DNA of 64,000 bases, taken from NCBI RefSeq assembly GCF_003122365.1, contig NZ_CP029254.1, positions 3,305,001 to 3,369,000 on the forward strand, in the 5' to 3' direction. The notes below the pieces were generated by a model. It saw nothing but the letters and a program-made list of their open reading frames with translations. It had not been told where the DNA came from and did not search any database. The translations under genes and the position numbers were made by a program. The stretch's first letter is position 1. Every line of letters starts with the position of its first letter. This DNA is from Streptomyces spongiicola (GTDB lineage Bacteria; Actinomycetota; Actinomycetes; Streptomycetales; Streptomycetaceae). This document shows positions 1 to 7,598 of the stretch, piece after piece.

Positions 1-344
1 ACCCGCTGGAGCGGGCTGCCAGTCCGTTCCTCCGCTTCCGCGAATTCCCTTTCCGGCGTTTCCGACTCTATCAGATCCTTTCGGACCCGATTCCCAGTCG
101 AACGGGACTGCCTTTCCGGCCACCAGGCCGTTCCGGCGGTCGAAACTCTAGCCCATTTCCCGGTTGGCTCATAACTGAACCGATCGAAATGAGTTTCGGC
201 ATGCCGAAACTCATCCCGGTTGGGAGATCGTGCTGAGTTGGTGTGCCGCGTCCGCGGCGGGATCGGTTGCCGAAGAACCGTTCCGGCTCCGTGACAACTC
301 GAAGAACCTTACGGGGTGGCCGGGATCGTGTCAACCTTCGCTGT
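1..344. other. gene-free stretch at the left edge
   Basis: No convincing reading frame: the one long open frame (71-334, minus) has no recognisable domain and no ribosome-binding site. The stretch lies downstream of the MarR gene and holds one striking structure, a perfect 26-bp palindrome at 189-214, annotated separately. Confidence 0.6.
189..214. repeat. perfect 26-bp palindrome
   Basis: The half-site ATGAGTTTCGGCA is followed at once by its exact reverse complement, with no spacer. It sits about 130 bp past the stop of the minus-strand MarR gene. It could be a regulator operator for a gene to the left of the window, or fold as a terminator hairpin; it lacks a T-tract, so an operator is at least as likely. 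Confidence 0.6.
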
Positions 345-1142
345 TCATGTTCCTGATACCGGCTTGTCCGGTCCCCGGTCGAGGTCGGTGAGTCGCCCTC
401 CCGCGTCGGGCTGGGCCTGCTCCACCCGGCGCAGAACCCTGATCAGCATCTCCCCCAGCACTCCCCGTTCCTCACCGCTGAGGTCCTGAAGCAGCTCCTC
501 CTCGAAGTCCGTCGCCATGCGCATGGCCTCCATCCACTTCGCGCGGCCCTCGTCGGTCAGTTCGACGATCACGCGAACCCGGTTGGACTCGTCCCGGTCC
601 CTGGTGACCAGGCCTTCCGCCGCCATCCGGTCGATGCGGTGGGTCATGGCCGCGGGAGTGAGGCCCAGGCGCCTGGCGAGGTCCCCGGGCCCCAGGCGGT
701 ACGGGGCGCCCGAGAGGACCAGTGTCTTGAGGACCTCCCATTCGGCGTTGCTGACACCGAGCGCGGCGACCTGCCGGCCGTACGCCACGTTCATCCGGCG
801 GTTGAGCCTGCCGAGGGCCGAGACGACCTGCTCCACCTGGGGGTCCAGATCGCGGAACTCGCGCTGGTAGGCGGCGATCTGCTCGTCGAGGCTCGGCTCC
901 TGCGACGCCCCGCGGCTCGCGGGGGTTCCCGGAGCCGCGCGGCCCGGAGGGTTCGGTGCGACGGGCCCACCGGAACCGGCAGGGACCGGAGGGGAGGAGT
1001 GGGAGGGGGCGGCGGCCGGGGTGGACCGGGCGCCCGGTGCCGACCGCCCGCTCTCCTCGCCGGACTTCCGGGACGGCGCCTTCGCGGCCGCCCGCCCGGT
1101 GCGCGCCGGACGGCCGGGCCTCTGCTCGGGGGTGTCGGACAT
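345..1142 (-). CDS. MarR-family transcriptional regulator
   Basis: Predicted DNA-binding repressor. The first ~95 residues are a Pro/Ala/Arg/Ser-rich, probably disordered tail that is unusual for MarR proteins (normally ~150 residues in total). The winged-helix fold follows: an N-terminal helix around VVSALGRLNRRMN, recognition region GDLARRLGLTPAAMTHRIDR, then a wing containing RDRDESNRVRV. The ATG at 1142 (MSDTPEQ) is chosen because the open frame upstream of it reaches into the operator-like repeats of the divergent promoter. The gene is divergent from an MFS transporter across ~120 bp, the usual arrangement for a MarR repressor and the efflux pump it controls. The ligand cannot be told from sequence. 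Confidence 0.85.
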   Translation of the reverse strand: MSDTPEQRPGRPARTGRAAAKAPSRKSGEESGRSAPGARSTPAAAPSHSSPPVPAGSGGPVAPNPPGRAAPGTPASRGASQEPSLDEQIAAYQREFRDLDPQVEQVVSALGRLNRRMNVAYGRQVAALGVSNAEWEVLKTLVLSGAPYRLGPGDLARRLGLTPAAMTHRIDRMAAEGLVTRDRDESNRVRVIVELTDEGRAKWMEAMRMATDFEEELLQDLSGEERGVLGEMLIRVLRRVEQAQPDAGGRLTDLDRGPDKPVSGT

Positions 1143-1172
1143 GCGCCTCACTATCCCATGCCGCTGGTTTGG

Positions 1173-1230
1173 TTCTAAGTCCTTCAATGTGTATAGTTCA
1201 TGTTCGAACTTTAGTTTCTAAGTCTTCGAA
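1173..1230. promoter_or_regulatory. MarR/MFS divergent operator region
   Basis: This AT-richer intergenic piece holds two copies of TTCTAAGTC (1173-1181 and 1216-1224), each followed by a TTC-AA motif, plus two TTCGAA palindromes (in TGTTCGAACTTT and TCTTCGAACTTC). Repeats of this kind between a MarR gene and its divergent target are typical binding sites. That this MarR protein binds here is inference. Confidence 0.5.
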
Positions 1231-1268
1231 CTTCAGTCCTCCGGGCTGACCGACCAGGGCAGGTGAGT

Positions 1269-2570
1269 GTGACCAAGGCGACGGGCGCGACGATGCGCCG
1301 GATCCAGGCGGGAAACGCGCTGAGCGCGTTCGGGCTCGGGTTCACCGTTCCGTACCTCTATGTCTATGTGGCGCAGGTACGGGAGCTGGGAGCGAGCACG
1401 GCGGGCGCCGTACTCGCCGTCTTCGCCCTGGCCGCGCTCGTCGTGCTCCCCTTCACCGGGCGGGTCATCGACCGGCGCGGACCGCTGCCCGTGCTCGGCG
1501 TGGCCGCGCTGCTGGCCTCCGGGGGCTCGCTGACCATGGGGCTGGCCGGCGGCGTGGCCACCGTCGTGATGTCAGCCGCGCTGCTGGGCGCCGGCACCGC
1601 CGTGATGCAGCCGGCCCTGGCCACGATGATCGTCTGGTGCTCCACCCCGTCCACCCGGACCAGGGCGTTCGCCACGCAGTTCTTCCTGCAGAACCTGGGC
1701 CTCGGCGTCGGTGGCCTCATCGGCGGGCAGATCGTCGACGAGAGCCGTCCCGGCAGCTTCACGCTGCTGTTCTCGATCGAGGCCGCGATGTTCGTCGTCC
1801 TGGCCGCGGTCGCCGCGACCGTACGGATGCCGCGGGCACCGTCGATTCCCGGCGCCATGCCGGAACACACCGAGGCCGGGGCCAGGGGCGGACTGCGGGT
1901 ACTGCTCGGCCACCGCGCCATGGTGCAGCTGTGCGTGCTCGGCTTCGTGCTCTTCTTCGCCTGCTACGGCCAGTTCGAGTCGGGGCTTCCGGCCTACGGC
2001 ACCGAGGCCGGGGGGATCGAGCCGGCGACACTCGGCTACGCCCTGGCCGCCAACACCGCGGTGATCGTGCTCGCGCAGTTCCTGGTGCTGCGCTTCGTCG
2101 AGCGCCGCCGTCGTTCACACGTGATCGCCGGGGTGGGGCTGGTCTGGGCCGTGGCCTGGCTCATCGCCGGATACGCGGGCCTCGGGCACGGCGGCCCGGC
2201 GATGGCGGCGGCCGCGTTCATCGCCACGTACGCCCTGTTCGGGCTGGGCGAGGCGATGCTGTCGCCGACCGTGGCACCGCTCGTCGCCGATCTCGCACCC
2301 GAAGCGATGGTCGGGCAGTACAACTCGGCGTTCGCACTCGTCAAGCAGCTGGCGCTGGCGGTCGGTCCGGCGGTGGGCGGTCCGATGGGGGCCACGCTGC
2401 ACGCTCCGTACATCGTGACGTTCGTCCTCTTCTCCCTGGGCATCAGCGTGCTGGCCCTGAGGCTGGGGCGGAACCTCACCGCAGTCCAGGACCGGCCCTC
2501 GCTCGCGAACGCGTCACGGATCGTCCGCCGGCACCGGCCCGAACAGGACAGGGCCCGGGCCGGAGTCTGA
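1269..2570 (+). CDS. MFS transporter (drug-efflux type)
   Basis: Predicted 12-helix major facilitator of the inner membrane, about 433 residues. The sequence is almost continuous hydrophobic segments. A basic loop typical of MFS follows helix 2 (GRVIDRRGPLPVLG), and a longer charged cytoplasmic loop (residues ~190-210) splits the two halves. GTG at 1269 is preferred over GTG at 1263 because an AGGGCAGG-like ribosome-binding site sits 6 nt upstream of the former; ATG at 1293 is a third option. Divergence from a MarR gene points to inducible efflux. The substrate is unknown. Confidence 0.85.
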   Translation: MTKATGATMRRIQAGNALSAFGLGFTVPYLYVYVAQVRELGASTAGAVLAVFALAALVVLPFTGRVIDRRGPLPVLGVAALLASGGSLTMGLAGGVATVVMSAALLGAGTAVMQPALATMIVWCSTPSTRTRAFATQFFLQNLGLGVGGLIGGQIVDESRPGSFTLLFSIEAAMFVVLAAVAATVRMPRAPSIPGAMPEHTEAGARGGLRVLLGHRAMVQLCVLGFVLFFACYGQFESGLPAYGTEAGGIEPATLGYALAANTAVIVLAQFLVLRFVERRRRSHVIAGVGLVWAVAWLIAGYAGLGHGGPAMAAAAFIATYALFGLGEAMLSPTVAPLVADLAPEAMVGQYNSAFALVKQLALAVGPAVGGPMGATLHAPYIVTFVLFSLGISVLALRLGRNLTAVQDRPSLANASRIVRRHRPEQDRARAGV

Positions 2571-2656
2571 CCGGCCGGAGTCCGACCCGGCCGGGGCCCG
2601 GCGGCATCCGGGCGGCACCGGGCAACGGCCCATACCGGCGGCTGCCCCGGCTCGCC

Positions 2657-4357
2657 CTAAGGGCCGCCGGGGAGCGCGAACTCGCACCACACCGCCTTGC
2701 CACCGTCGGGGGTGCGGCGGGAGCCCCAGGACGAGGCGATCGTCGCGACGATGGAGATCCCGCGGCCCGCCTCGTCCTCCGTTTCCGCGCGGCGGCGGCG
2801 CGGAAGGTGCTCGTCGCCGTCCGTGACCTCGATGATCAGCCGGCGGTCGGTGCGCCGCAGACGCAGGCGCATGGGGGGTGTGCCGTGCTGGAGCGAGTTC
2901 GCCACCAGTTCACTCACGGCGAGCACACCGAGATCACGCAGTTCCACGGGGAACCGCCACGAGGCGAGCACCCCCGAGGCGAACGCCCGCGCGCGGGGCG
3001 CGGCCTCCACTCCGCCGAGCAGTTCCAGCGCCGCGTTGTGGAAGAGTTCCGCGTCCCCGCCCGAGCGGGCCGGATGCTGCAGGACGAGCACGGCGACATC
3101 GTCGTCATGGTCCGCCGTGACTCCCAGGGAGCGGATGAGCCGGTCGCACACGATCTGGGGGGAACCGGTCGCTCCGGCCAGCGCACGCTCCAGCGAGGCG
3201 ACCCCCTCGTCGATGTCCTCGCCGCGCCGCTCCACCAGTCCGTCGGTGTAGAGGACCGCGGTGGAGCCGGGCTGCAACGGGATCGTGCCGGAGGAGTGGA
3301 GCCAGCCGCCGGTACCGAGCGGAGGGCCGGTCGGCTCCTCGGCGCGGTGGACCGTACCGTCGGCGTCGCGCACGAGGACGGGCAGATGCCCCGCGGAGGC
3401 GTACACGAGCCGGCCCTCGTTCGGGTCGTGCACCGCGTACACGCAGGTGGCGATCTGGCTGGGGTCGATCTCGGACGCCAGTCCGTCGAGGAGCTGGAGC
3501 ACTTCGTGCGGGGGCAGGTCGAGCCGGGCGTACGCGCGGACGGCCGTGCGCAGCTGGCCCATGACGGCGGCCGCGCGCACCCCGCGGCCCATGACGTCGC
3601 CGATGACGAGCGCGGTGCGGCCGGCGCCGAGCGTGATCACGTCGTACCAGTCGCCGCCGACCGCGGCGTCCGTGCCGCCGGGGCGGTAGTCCGCGGCGAT
3701 CCGGAGGTCGTCCGGCTGTTCGAGTTCCTGCGGGAGCAGCGACCGCTGCAGTGTGACGGCGGCCTCCCGGTGCCTGCTCTCACTGGCCCGCAGCCGTTCG
3801 GCGGCCCCGGCGTGGGCCGTGACGTCGGCGGCGAAGACCAGGACGCCCCTGGCGGACTCGCCCTCCCCGTGCGGGTCGGGCGCTTCGGCGGGCAGGCAGG
3901 TGACCGTGTACGAACCGCCGCCCCGGATCCGGCGCGACCTCACCGTGCGGGGCTTGCCGCTGCGCAGCACCTGGTCGAGCAGCGGGAGCAGTCCCAGCTC
4001 GGCGAGTTCGGGGCAGGCCTCGGCGGCCGCGGCTCCGGTGGCGCGGGGGCCGAACGCCGTCTCGTACGCCTCGTTGACGTAGCAGATCCGGTGCTCGGGG
4101 CCGTGGACGAGGGCGACCAGCGCGGGCAGCCCGTCGAGCAGCCCGCGGACGGGGAAGTGCTCGAGCGCGGGAACGGAGAATTCAGCGGGCGGGTCCTGCG
4201 GACCGCGCGGGTCGGTGACGACGTCCGCGGGGTCGGGCCGCAGGCCCGGCCGCCGGTCGTACTCGCCGCGGGCCGCGGGGACGGAACGGCGGTCCGTCCG
4301 CGCTGCGGCGCGGCGCTGCGTACCGGGGAGCCGGGCGCTCCAGCGCGTGAAGTTCAC
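2657..4357 (-). CDS. PAS - SpoIIE phosphatase - HATPase regulatory protein
   Basis: Soluble PP2C-type serine phosphatase of 566 residues, from a GTG start. Domain order: basic N-terminal tail (~60 residues); PAS domain (~70-200, with LVALVHGPEHRICYVNEAYETAF); SpoIIE/PP2C domain (~230-420, with GGDWYDV, VIGDVMGRG, ASAGHLPVLV and LLYTDGL-like motifs, here VLYTDGLVE); C-terminal GHKL ATPase of the anti-sigma (RsbW) kind (~430-566, with the N-box SELVANSLQHG and GRGISIV). This is the layout of Streptomyces proteins that both dephosphorylate an anti-anti-sigma factor and carry their own anti-sigma kinase module. No partner sigma factor is adjacent. Convergent with the MFS gene. Confidence 0.9.
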   Translation of the reverse strand: MNFTRWSARLPGTQRRAAARTDRRSVPAARGEYDRRPGLRPDPADVVTDPRGPQDPPAEFSVPALEHFPVRGLLDGLPALVALVHGPEHRICYVNEAYETAFGPRATGAAAAEACPELAELGLLPLLDQVLRSGKPRTVRSRRIRGGGSYTVTCLPAEAPDPHGEGESARGVLVFAADVTAHAGAAERLRASESRHREAAVTLQRSLLPQELEQPDDLRIAADYRPGGTDAAVGGDWYDVITLGAGRTALVIGDVMGRGVRAAAVMGQLRTAVRAYARLDLPPHEVLQLLDGLASEIDPSQIATCVYAVHDPNEGRLVYASAGHLPVLVRDADGTVHRAEEPTGPPLGTGGWLHSSGTIPLQPGSTAVLYTDGLVERRGEDIDEGVASLERALAGATGSPQIVCDRLIRSLGVTADHDDDVAVLVLQHPARSGGDAELFHNAALELLGGVEAAPRARAFASGVLASWRFPVELRDLGVLAVSELVANSLQHGTPPMRLRLRRTDRRLIIEVTDGDEHLPRRRRAETEDEAGRGISIVATIASSWGSRRTPDGGKAVWCEFALPGGP

Positions 4358-4601
4358 GGATTTTCAAGCCTCGTGGTGTCGTTGCTGTTGTCGTGCGCGG
4401 TTGCGCCCGTGTGTCCGACCGGGCCGGGGCGGTTCCGGTTCCGGTCGCGGGGCCGATCCTCACCGGAGCGGCCGGGTCTGCTGGTCCCGTCGCCGATCGG
4501 CGACGGGCGGGCGGTCGGCGCCCCGGGCATGTCACTCTGCGCTAGCCGCACGTCCACCTATCGTCACATGTCCAGTGTGGCCCACCGCGCTGACAGCCGG
4601 G

Positions 4602-4643
4602 TCAACCGTCCCCGGTTCCGGGCCAACCGTCCCCGGTTCCGGT
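4602..4643. repeat. 21-bp tandem repeat, two copies
   Basis: Two back-to-back 21-bp units with core AACCGTCCCCGGTTCCGG (4602-4622 and 4623-4643). They overlap the last codons of the NADH dehydrogenase gene and create its repetitive Gly/Thr/Asp end. Confidence 0.7.
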
Positions 4644-6236
4644 GCCGGGTCCGCTCTGGTCCCCTCTCCGCCGGTCCTCCCCCGGTGCGCCGCCCGGGGG
4701 CTCCTCCGGCGGATCGCCGCCGGTTGCGGCCGCGGACGCCGCGGCCGGGCCTGGACGGGGCGGGGGAGCCTGGCGCCGCCTCCTCTCCCGTGCGCTCATG
4801 GGCGGATCCTCGTGGCGGCGCGCGAGCGGCCTGGACGGGACTGCGCCCGCGGCGAGTTCGAACTCGGCCCGCGGGTGCTCCAGCGACCCGAGGGAGACGA
4901 TCTCACGTTTGAAGAGCCCGGAGAGGGTCCACTCGGCGAGGATGCGGGCCTTCCGGTTGAACGTGGGCATGCGGCTGAGATGGTACGCGCGGTGCATCAG
5001 CCAGGCGGGATAGCCCTTCAGCTTTCGGCCGTACACATGGGCCACGCCCTTGTGCAGCCCCAGTGACGCCACGGAGCCGGCGTACTTGTGGGCGTAGGTC
5101 TTCAGGGGCTGCCCGCGCAGCGAGGCGACGATGTTCTCGGCGAGCACCTTCGTCTGGCGGACCGCGTGCTGCGCGTTCGGCGCGCACACCGTGCCGGGTT
5201 CCCCGGCGGTGACGTCGGGCACGGCCGCGGCGTCACCGGCCGACCATGCGTGCCCGACCCCCTCCACGGTGAGTTCCGCGGTGCACTTGAGCCTGCCGTG
5301 CTCGTTGAGCGGCAGATCCGTGGCCGCCAGGACGGGAGCGGGTTTCACACCGGCGGTCCACACGACCGTGCGGGTCGGCATCCGGGAGCCGTCGCTCAGC
5401 GCCGCGACGCGGTTCTCGCAGGAGTCCAGGCGGGTGCCGAGCCGTACGTCGATGTTGCGGGCGCGCAGTTCCCGGATCGCGTACGTCCCCATCGCCTCGC
5501 CGACCTCGGGGAGGATCCGGTCGCTCGCCTCGACGAGGATCCACTTCAGGTCCGCCGGCTTGATGTTGTGGTAGTAGCGCGTGGCGTAGCGGGCCATGTC
5601 CTCGAGTTCGGCGAGCGCCTCGACGCCGGCGTAACCGCCGCCGACGACGACGAAGGTGAGCGCCGCGTCGCGCAGAGCGGGCTCGCGGGTGGAGGAGGCG
5701 ATGTCCATCTGCTCGATGACGTGGTTGCGCAGGCCGATGGCCTCCTCGACGGTCTTGAAACCGATGGCGTAGTCGGCGAGTCCGGGAACGGGCAGGGTGC
5801 GCGAGACGGACCCGGGGGCGAGCACCAGCTCGTCGTATCCGATCGGGGTCGCCCCGGCGCCCTCCTCCTCGGAGGCGAGGGTGGTGAAGGCGGCGGTGCG
5901 CCTGGCGTGGTCCACCGACCGGACCTCGCCGACGACGATCTTGCACCGGTACAGGACCCGGCGGAGCGGTACGACGACATGGCGGGGCGAGATGGAGCCC
6001 GCGGCCGCCTCGGGGAGGAAGGGCTGGTAGGTCATATAGGGCGCGGGCGACACGACCACGATCTCGACCTCGCCGCGCTCCAGCTCGCGCCGGAGCTGCT
6101 GCTGGAGGCGGATCGCGGTGTACATCCCCACATAGCCCCCGCCGGCGACGAGAATGCGCGTGCTCGACGGGGTGCCGGGGATCGTGCCGGTAGTCGTGCC
6201 GGGGGTCGTGTCCCGGGAGTGTGCAGCCTTCACCAC
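4602..6236 (-). CDS. type II NADH dehydrogenase-like FAD oxidoreductase
   Basis: Membrane-associated NDH-2-type flavoprotein that passes electrons from NADH to quinone without proton pumping. Near the N-terminus is the FAD Rossmann motif ILVAGGGYVGMYTA. A second nucleotide-binding motif, TFVVVGGGYAGVEALAEL, binds NAD(P)H, and TVVWTAGVKP plus SAGDAAAVP are the conserved FAD-contact segments. GTG at 6236 (VVKAAHS) is the proposed start because the frame upstream looks non-coding; GTG at 6233 is equally possible. The last ~75 residues are a low-complexity Pro/Gly/Arg tail absent from ordinary NDH-2, ending in a 21-bp tandem repeat, and probably not structured. Divergent from a TetR gene. Confidence 0.88.
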   Translation of the reverse strand: MVKAAHSRDTTPGTTTGTIPGTPSSTRILVAGGGYVGMYTAIRLQQQLRRELERGEVEIVVVSPAPYMTYQPFLPEAAAGSISPRHVVVPLRRVLYRCKIVVGEVRSVDHARRTAAFTTLASEEEGAGATPIGYDELVLAPGSVSRTLPVPGLADYAIGFKTVEEAIGLRNHVIEQMDIASSTREPALRDAALTFVVVGGGYAGVEALAELEDMARYATRYYHNIKPADLKWILVEASDRILPEVGEAMGTYAIRELRARNIDVRLGTRLDSCENRVAALSDGSRMPTRTVVWTAGVKPAPVLAATDLPLNEHGRLKCTAELTVEGVGHAWSAGDAAAVPDVTAGEPGTVCAPNAQHAVRQTKVLAENIVASLRGQPLKTYAHKYAGSVASLGLHKGVAHVYGRKLKGYPAWLMHRAYHLSRMPTFNRKARILAEWTLSGLFKREIVSLGSLEHPRAEFELAAGAVPSRPLARRHEDPPMSARERRRRQAPPPRPGPAAASAAATGGDPPEEPPGGAPGEDRRRGDQSGPGTGTGDGWPGTGDG

Positions 6237-6575
6237 CCCATGACGCAACGCTCCTCGGAGTTTGTCCACAGTCCCGACGGATTGTGTGACCGGAGGTTCC
6301 GGCCACACCTCGGCGGAACTGGTGCGCCCATCGAGGGAAGGTGCGCAGGTCAGCGGGGTGGAAGAGGGTGCGGGGCGGGGGTGGGACCAGGAAGGATCCG
6401 GCCCTTGCTCCGATCGGGTGGGGCACCGGACGGAACTGCCCCTTCTGAATTGACCCCGACTCAACTATGTTCGTATCTCGTCGGGGTGTTCTGGCCGGTG
6501 ACTCGCCTGATTCACCCCGGTGTCACAGCGGGGAGGTCTCCGGGGGGAGACGACATTATTTCCGGGGGAACATTG
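6237..6575. other. divergent promoter region, NDH-2 / TetR
   Basis: About 340 bp without a gene, between two divergent starts. The half nearer the TetR gene (about 6430-6580) is clearly AT-richer than its surroundings, as expected for promoters and a TetR operator. I could not define a convincing dyad or -10/-35 pair by eye. Confidence 0.5.
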
Positions 6576-7340
6576 ATGCACATTCAGGATTCGCATTGGC
6601 CGGGCGCCGTCGCCACGGAGGCCGGGGGAGACGGGCGCGCGGGGGCGACTGCGACCAGCCGGCCGGCCCCGCTGCGCGTGGACGCGCAGCGCAATCTGGA
6701 GCATGTGCTCAGGGCCGCGCGCGAGGTGTTCGGCGAACTCGGCTACGGCGCTCCGATGGAAGACGTGGCGCGTCGGGCCCGGGTGGGCGTGGGCACGGTC
6801 TACCGCCGCTTCCCGAGCAAGGACGTGCTGGTGAGACGGATAGCCGAGGAGGAGACATCGCGGCTGACGGAGCAGGCGCGTACCGCACTCGGCCAGGAGG
6901 AGGAGCCCTGGTCGGCGCTCTCCCGCTTCCTGCGCACCTCGGTCGCCTCGGGGGCCGGCCGACTGCTGCCACCGCACGTGCTGCGGGTCGGTGTGGCCGA
7001 TGACCCGACGGCCGCCGAGGGCCCGGTCCGGGCGGAGGCGCGGGTGCCGCAGCAGCGTGCGGGCGTCGCGGGCCAGCCGGAACCGCGGGTGGTGGCACCG
7101 CGTCCGGTGCCCGCGGCAGAGCGGGACGACACCGGGTCGGATGAGCTGGTCGACGTGGTGGGGCAGCTCGTCGACCGGGCGCGGGAGGCCGGTGAACTGC
7201 GCGGGGACGTCACCGTCGCGGACGTGCTGCTGGTGATAGCCACCGCCGCACCCTCCCTCCCGGACGCGGCGCAGCAGGCTGCCGCCTCGGCGCGGCTGCT
7301 GGACATCCTGCTGGAGGGTCTGCGCTCGAGGCCTGTGTAG
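6576..7340 (+). CDS. TetR-family transcriptional regulator
   Basis: One-component regulator of about 254 residues. After an Ala/Gly-rich lead of ~35 residues comes a canonical TetR helix-turn-helix: RAAREVFGELGYGAP, then MEDVARRARVGVGTVYRRFPSKDVLV. The C-terminal ligand domain is poorly conserved and holds a Pro/Arg-rich insert (about residues 150-185, APRPVPAAERDD). The ATG at 6576 has a GGGGGAA Shine-Dalgarno a few bases upstream; the long open frame 5' of it is antisense to the NADH dehydrogenase. Divergence from that gene suggests it may regulate respiration or redox balance, but this is inference. Confidence 0.88.
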   Translation: MHIQDSHWPGAVATEAGGDGRAGATATSRPAPLRVDAQRNLEHVLRAAREVFGELGYGAPMEDVARRARVGVGTVYRRFPSKDVLVRRIAEEETSRLTEQARTALGQEEEPWSALSRFLRTSVASGAGRLLPPHVLRVGVADDPTAAEGPVRAEARVPQQRAGVAGQPEPRVVAPRPVPAAERDDTGSDELVDVVGQLVDRAREAGELRGDVTVADVLLVIATAAPSLPDAAQQAAASARLLDILLEGLRSRPV

Positions 7341-7598
7341 CCGGGGCCTCCATGCCCGTCAGCCCCGGCTGCACGGCGCCGGGGCCCTCTCGGGCAGCCC
7401 TCCCGCAGCGTCCCTCTCACAGCGGCTCTCCCGCAGGGGTTCTCCCGCGTCGGCTCTCCCGCAGCGGCCCGGGCTCGTGCTCGGGTTCGGACGGTCTCCC
7501 CGGACGAGTGGTTGCTGCGCATAGGAGGCTTGACAGCGCCATCCCTATGGCACTCTGGCCGGTGTTCGGGTCACTGGGTGGGTACGGGGGCTTCCGCG

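Noticed and set aside
71..334. 87-codon minus-strand frame at the left edge
   Set aside because: No ribosome-binding site, no domain, and it spans the 26-bp palindrome.
1637..4912. 1091-codon open frame on the plus strand
   Set aside because: It is antisense to the SpoIIE phosphatase and out of frame with the MFS gene, is Arg/Gly/Pro-rich with no domain, and is a typical high-GC shadow frame.
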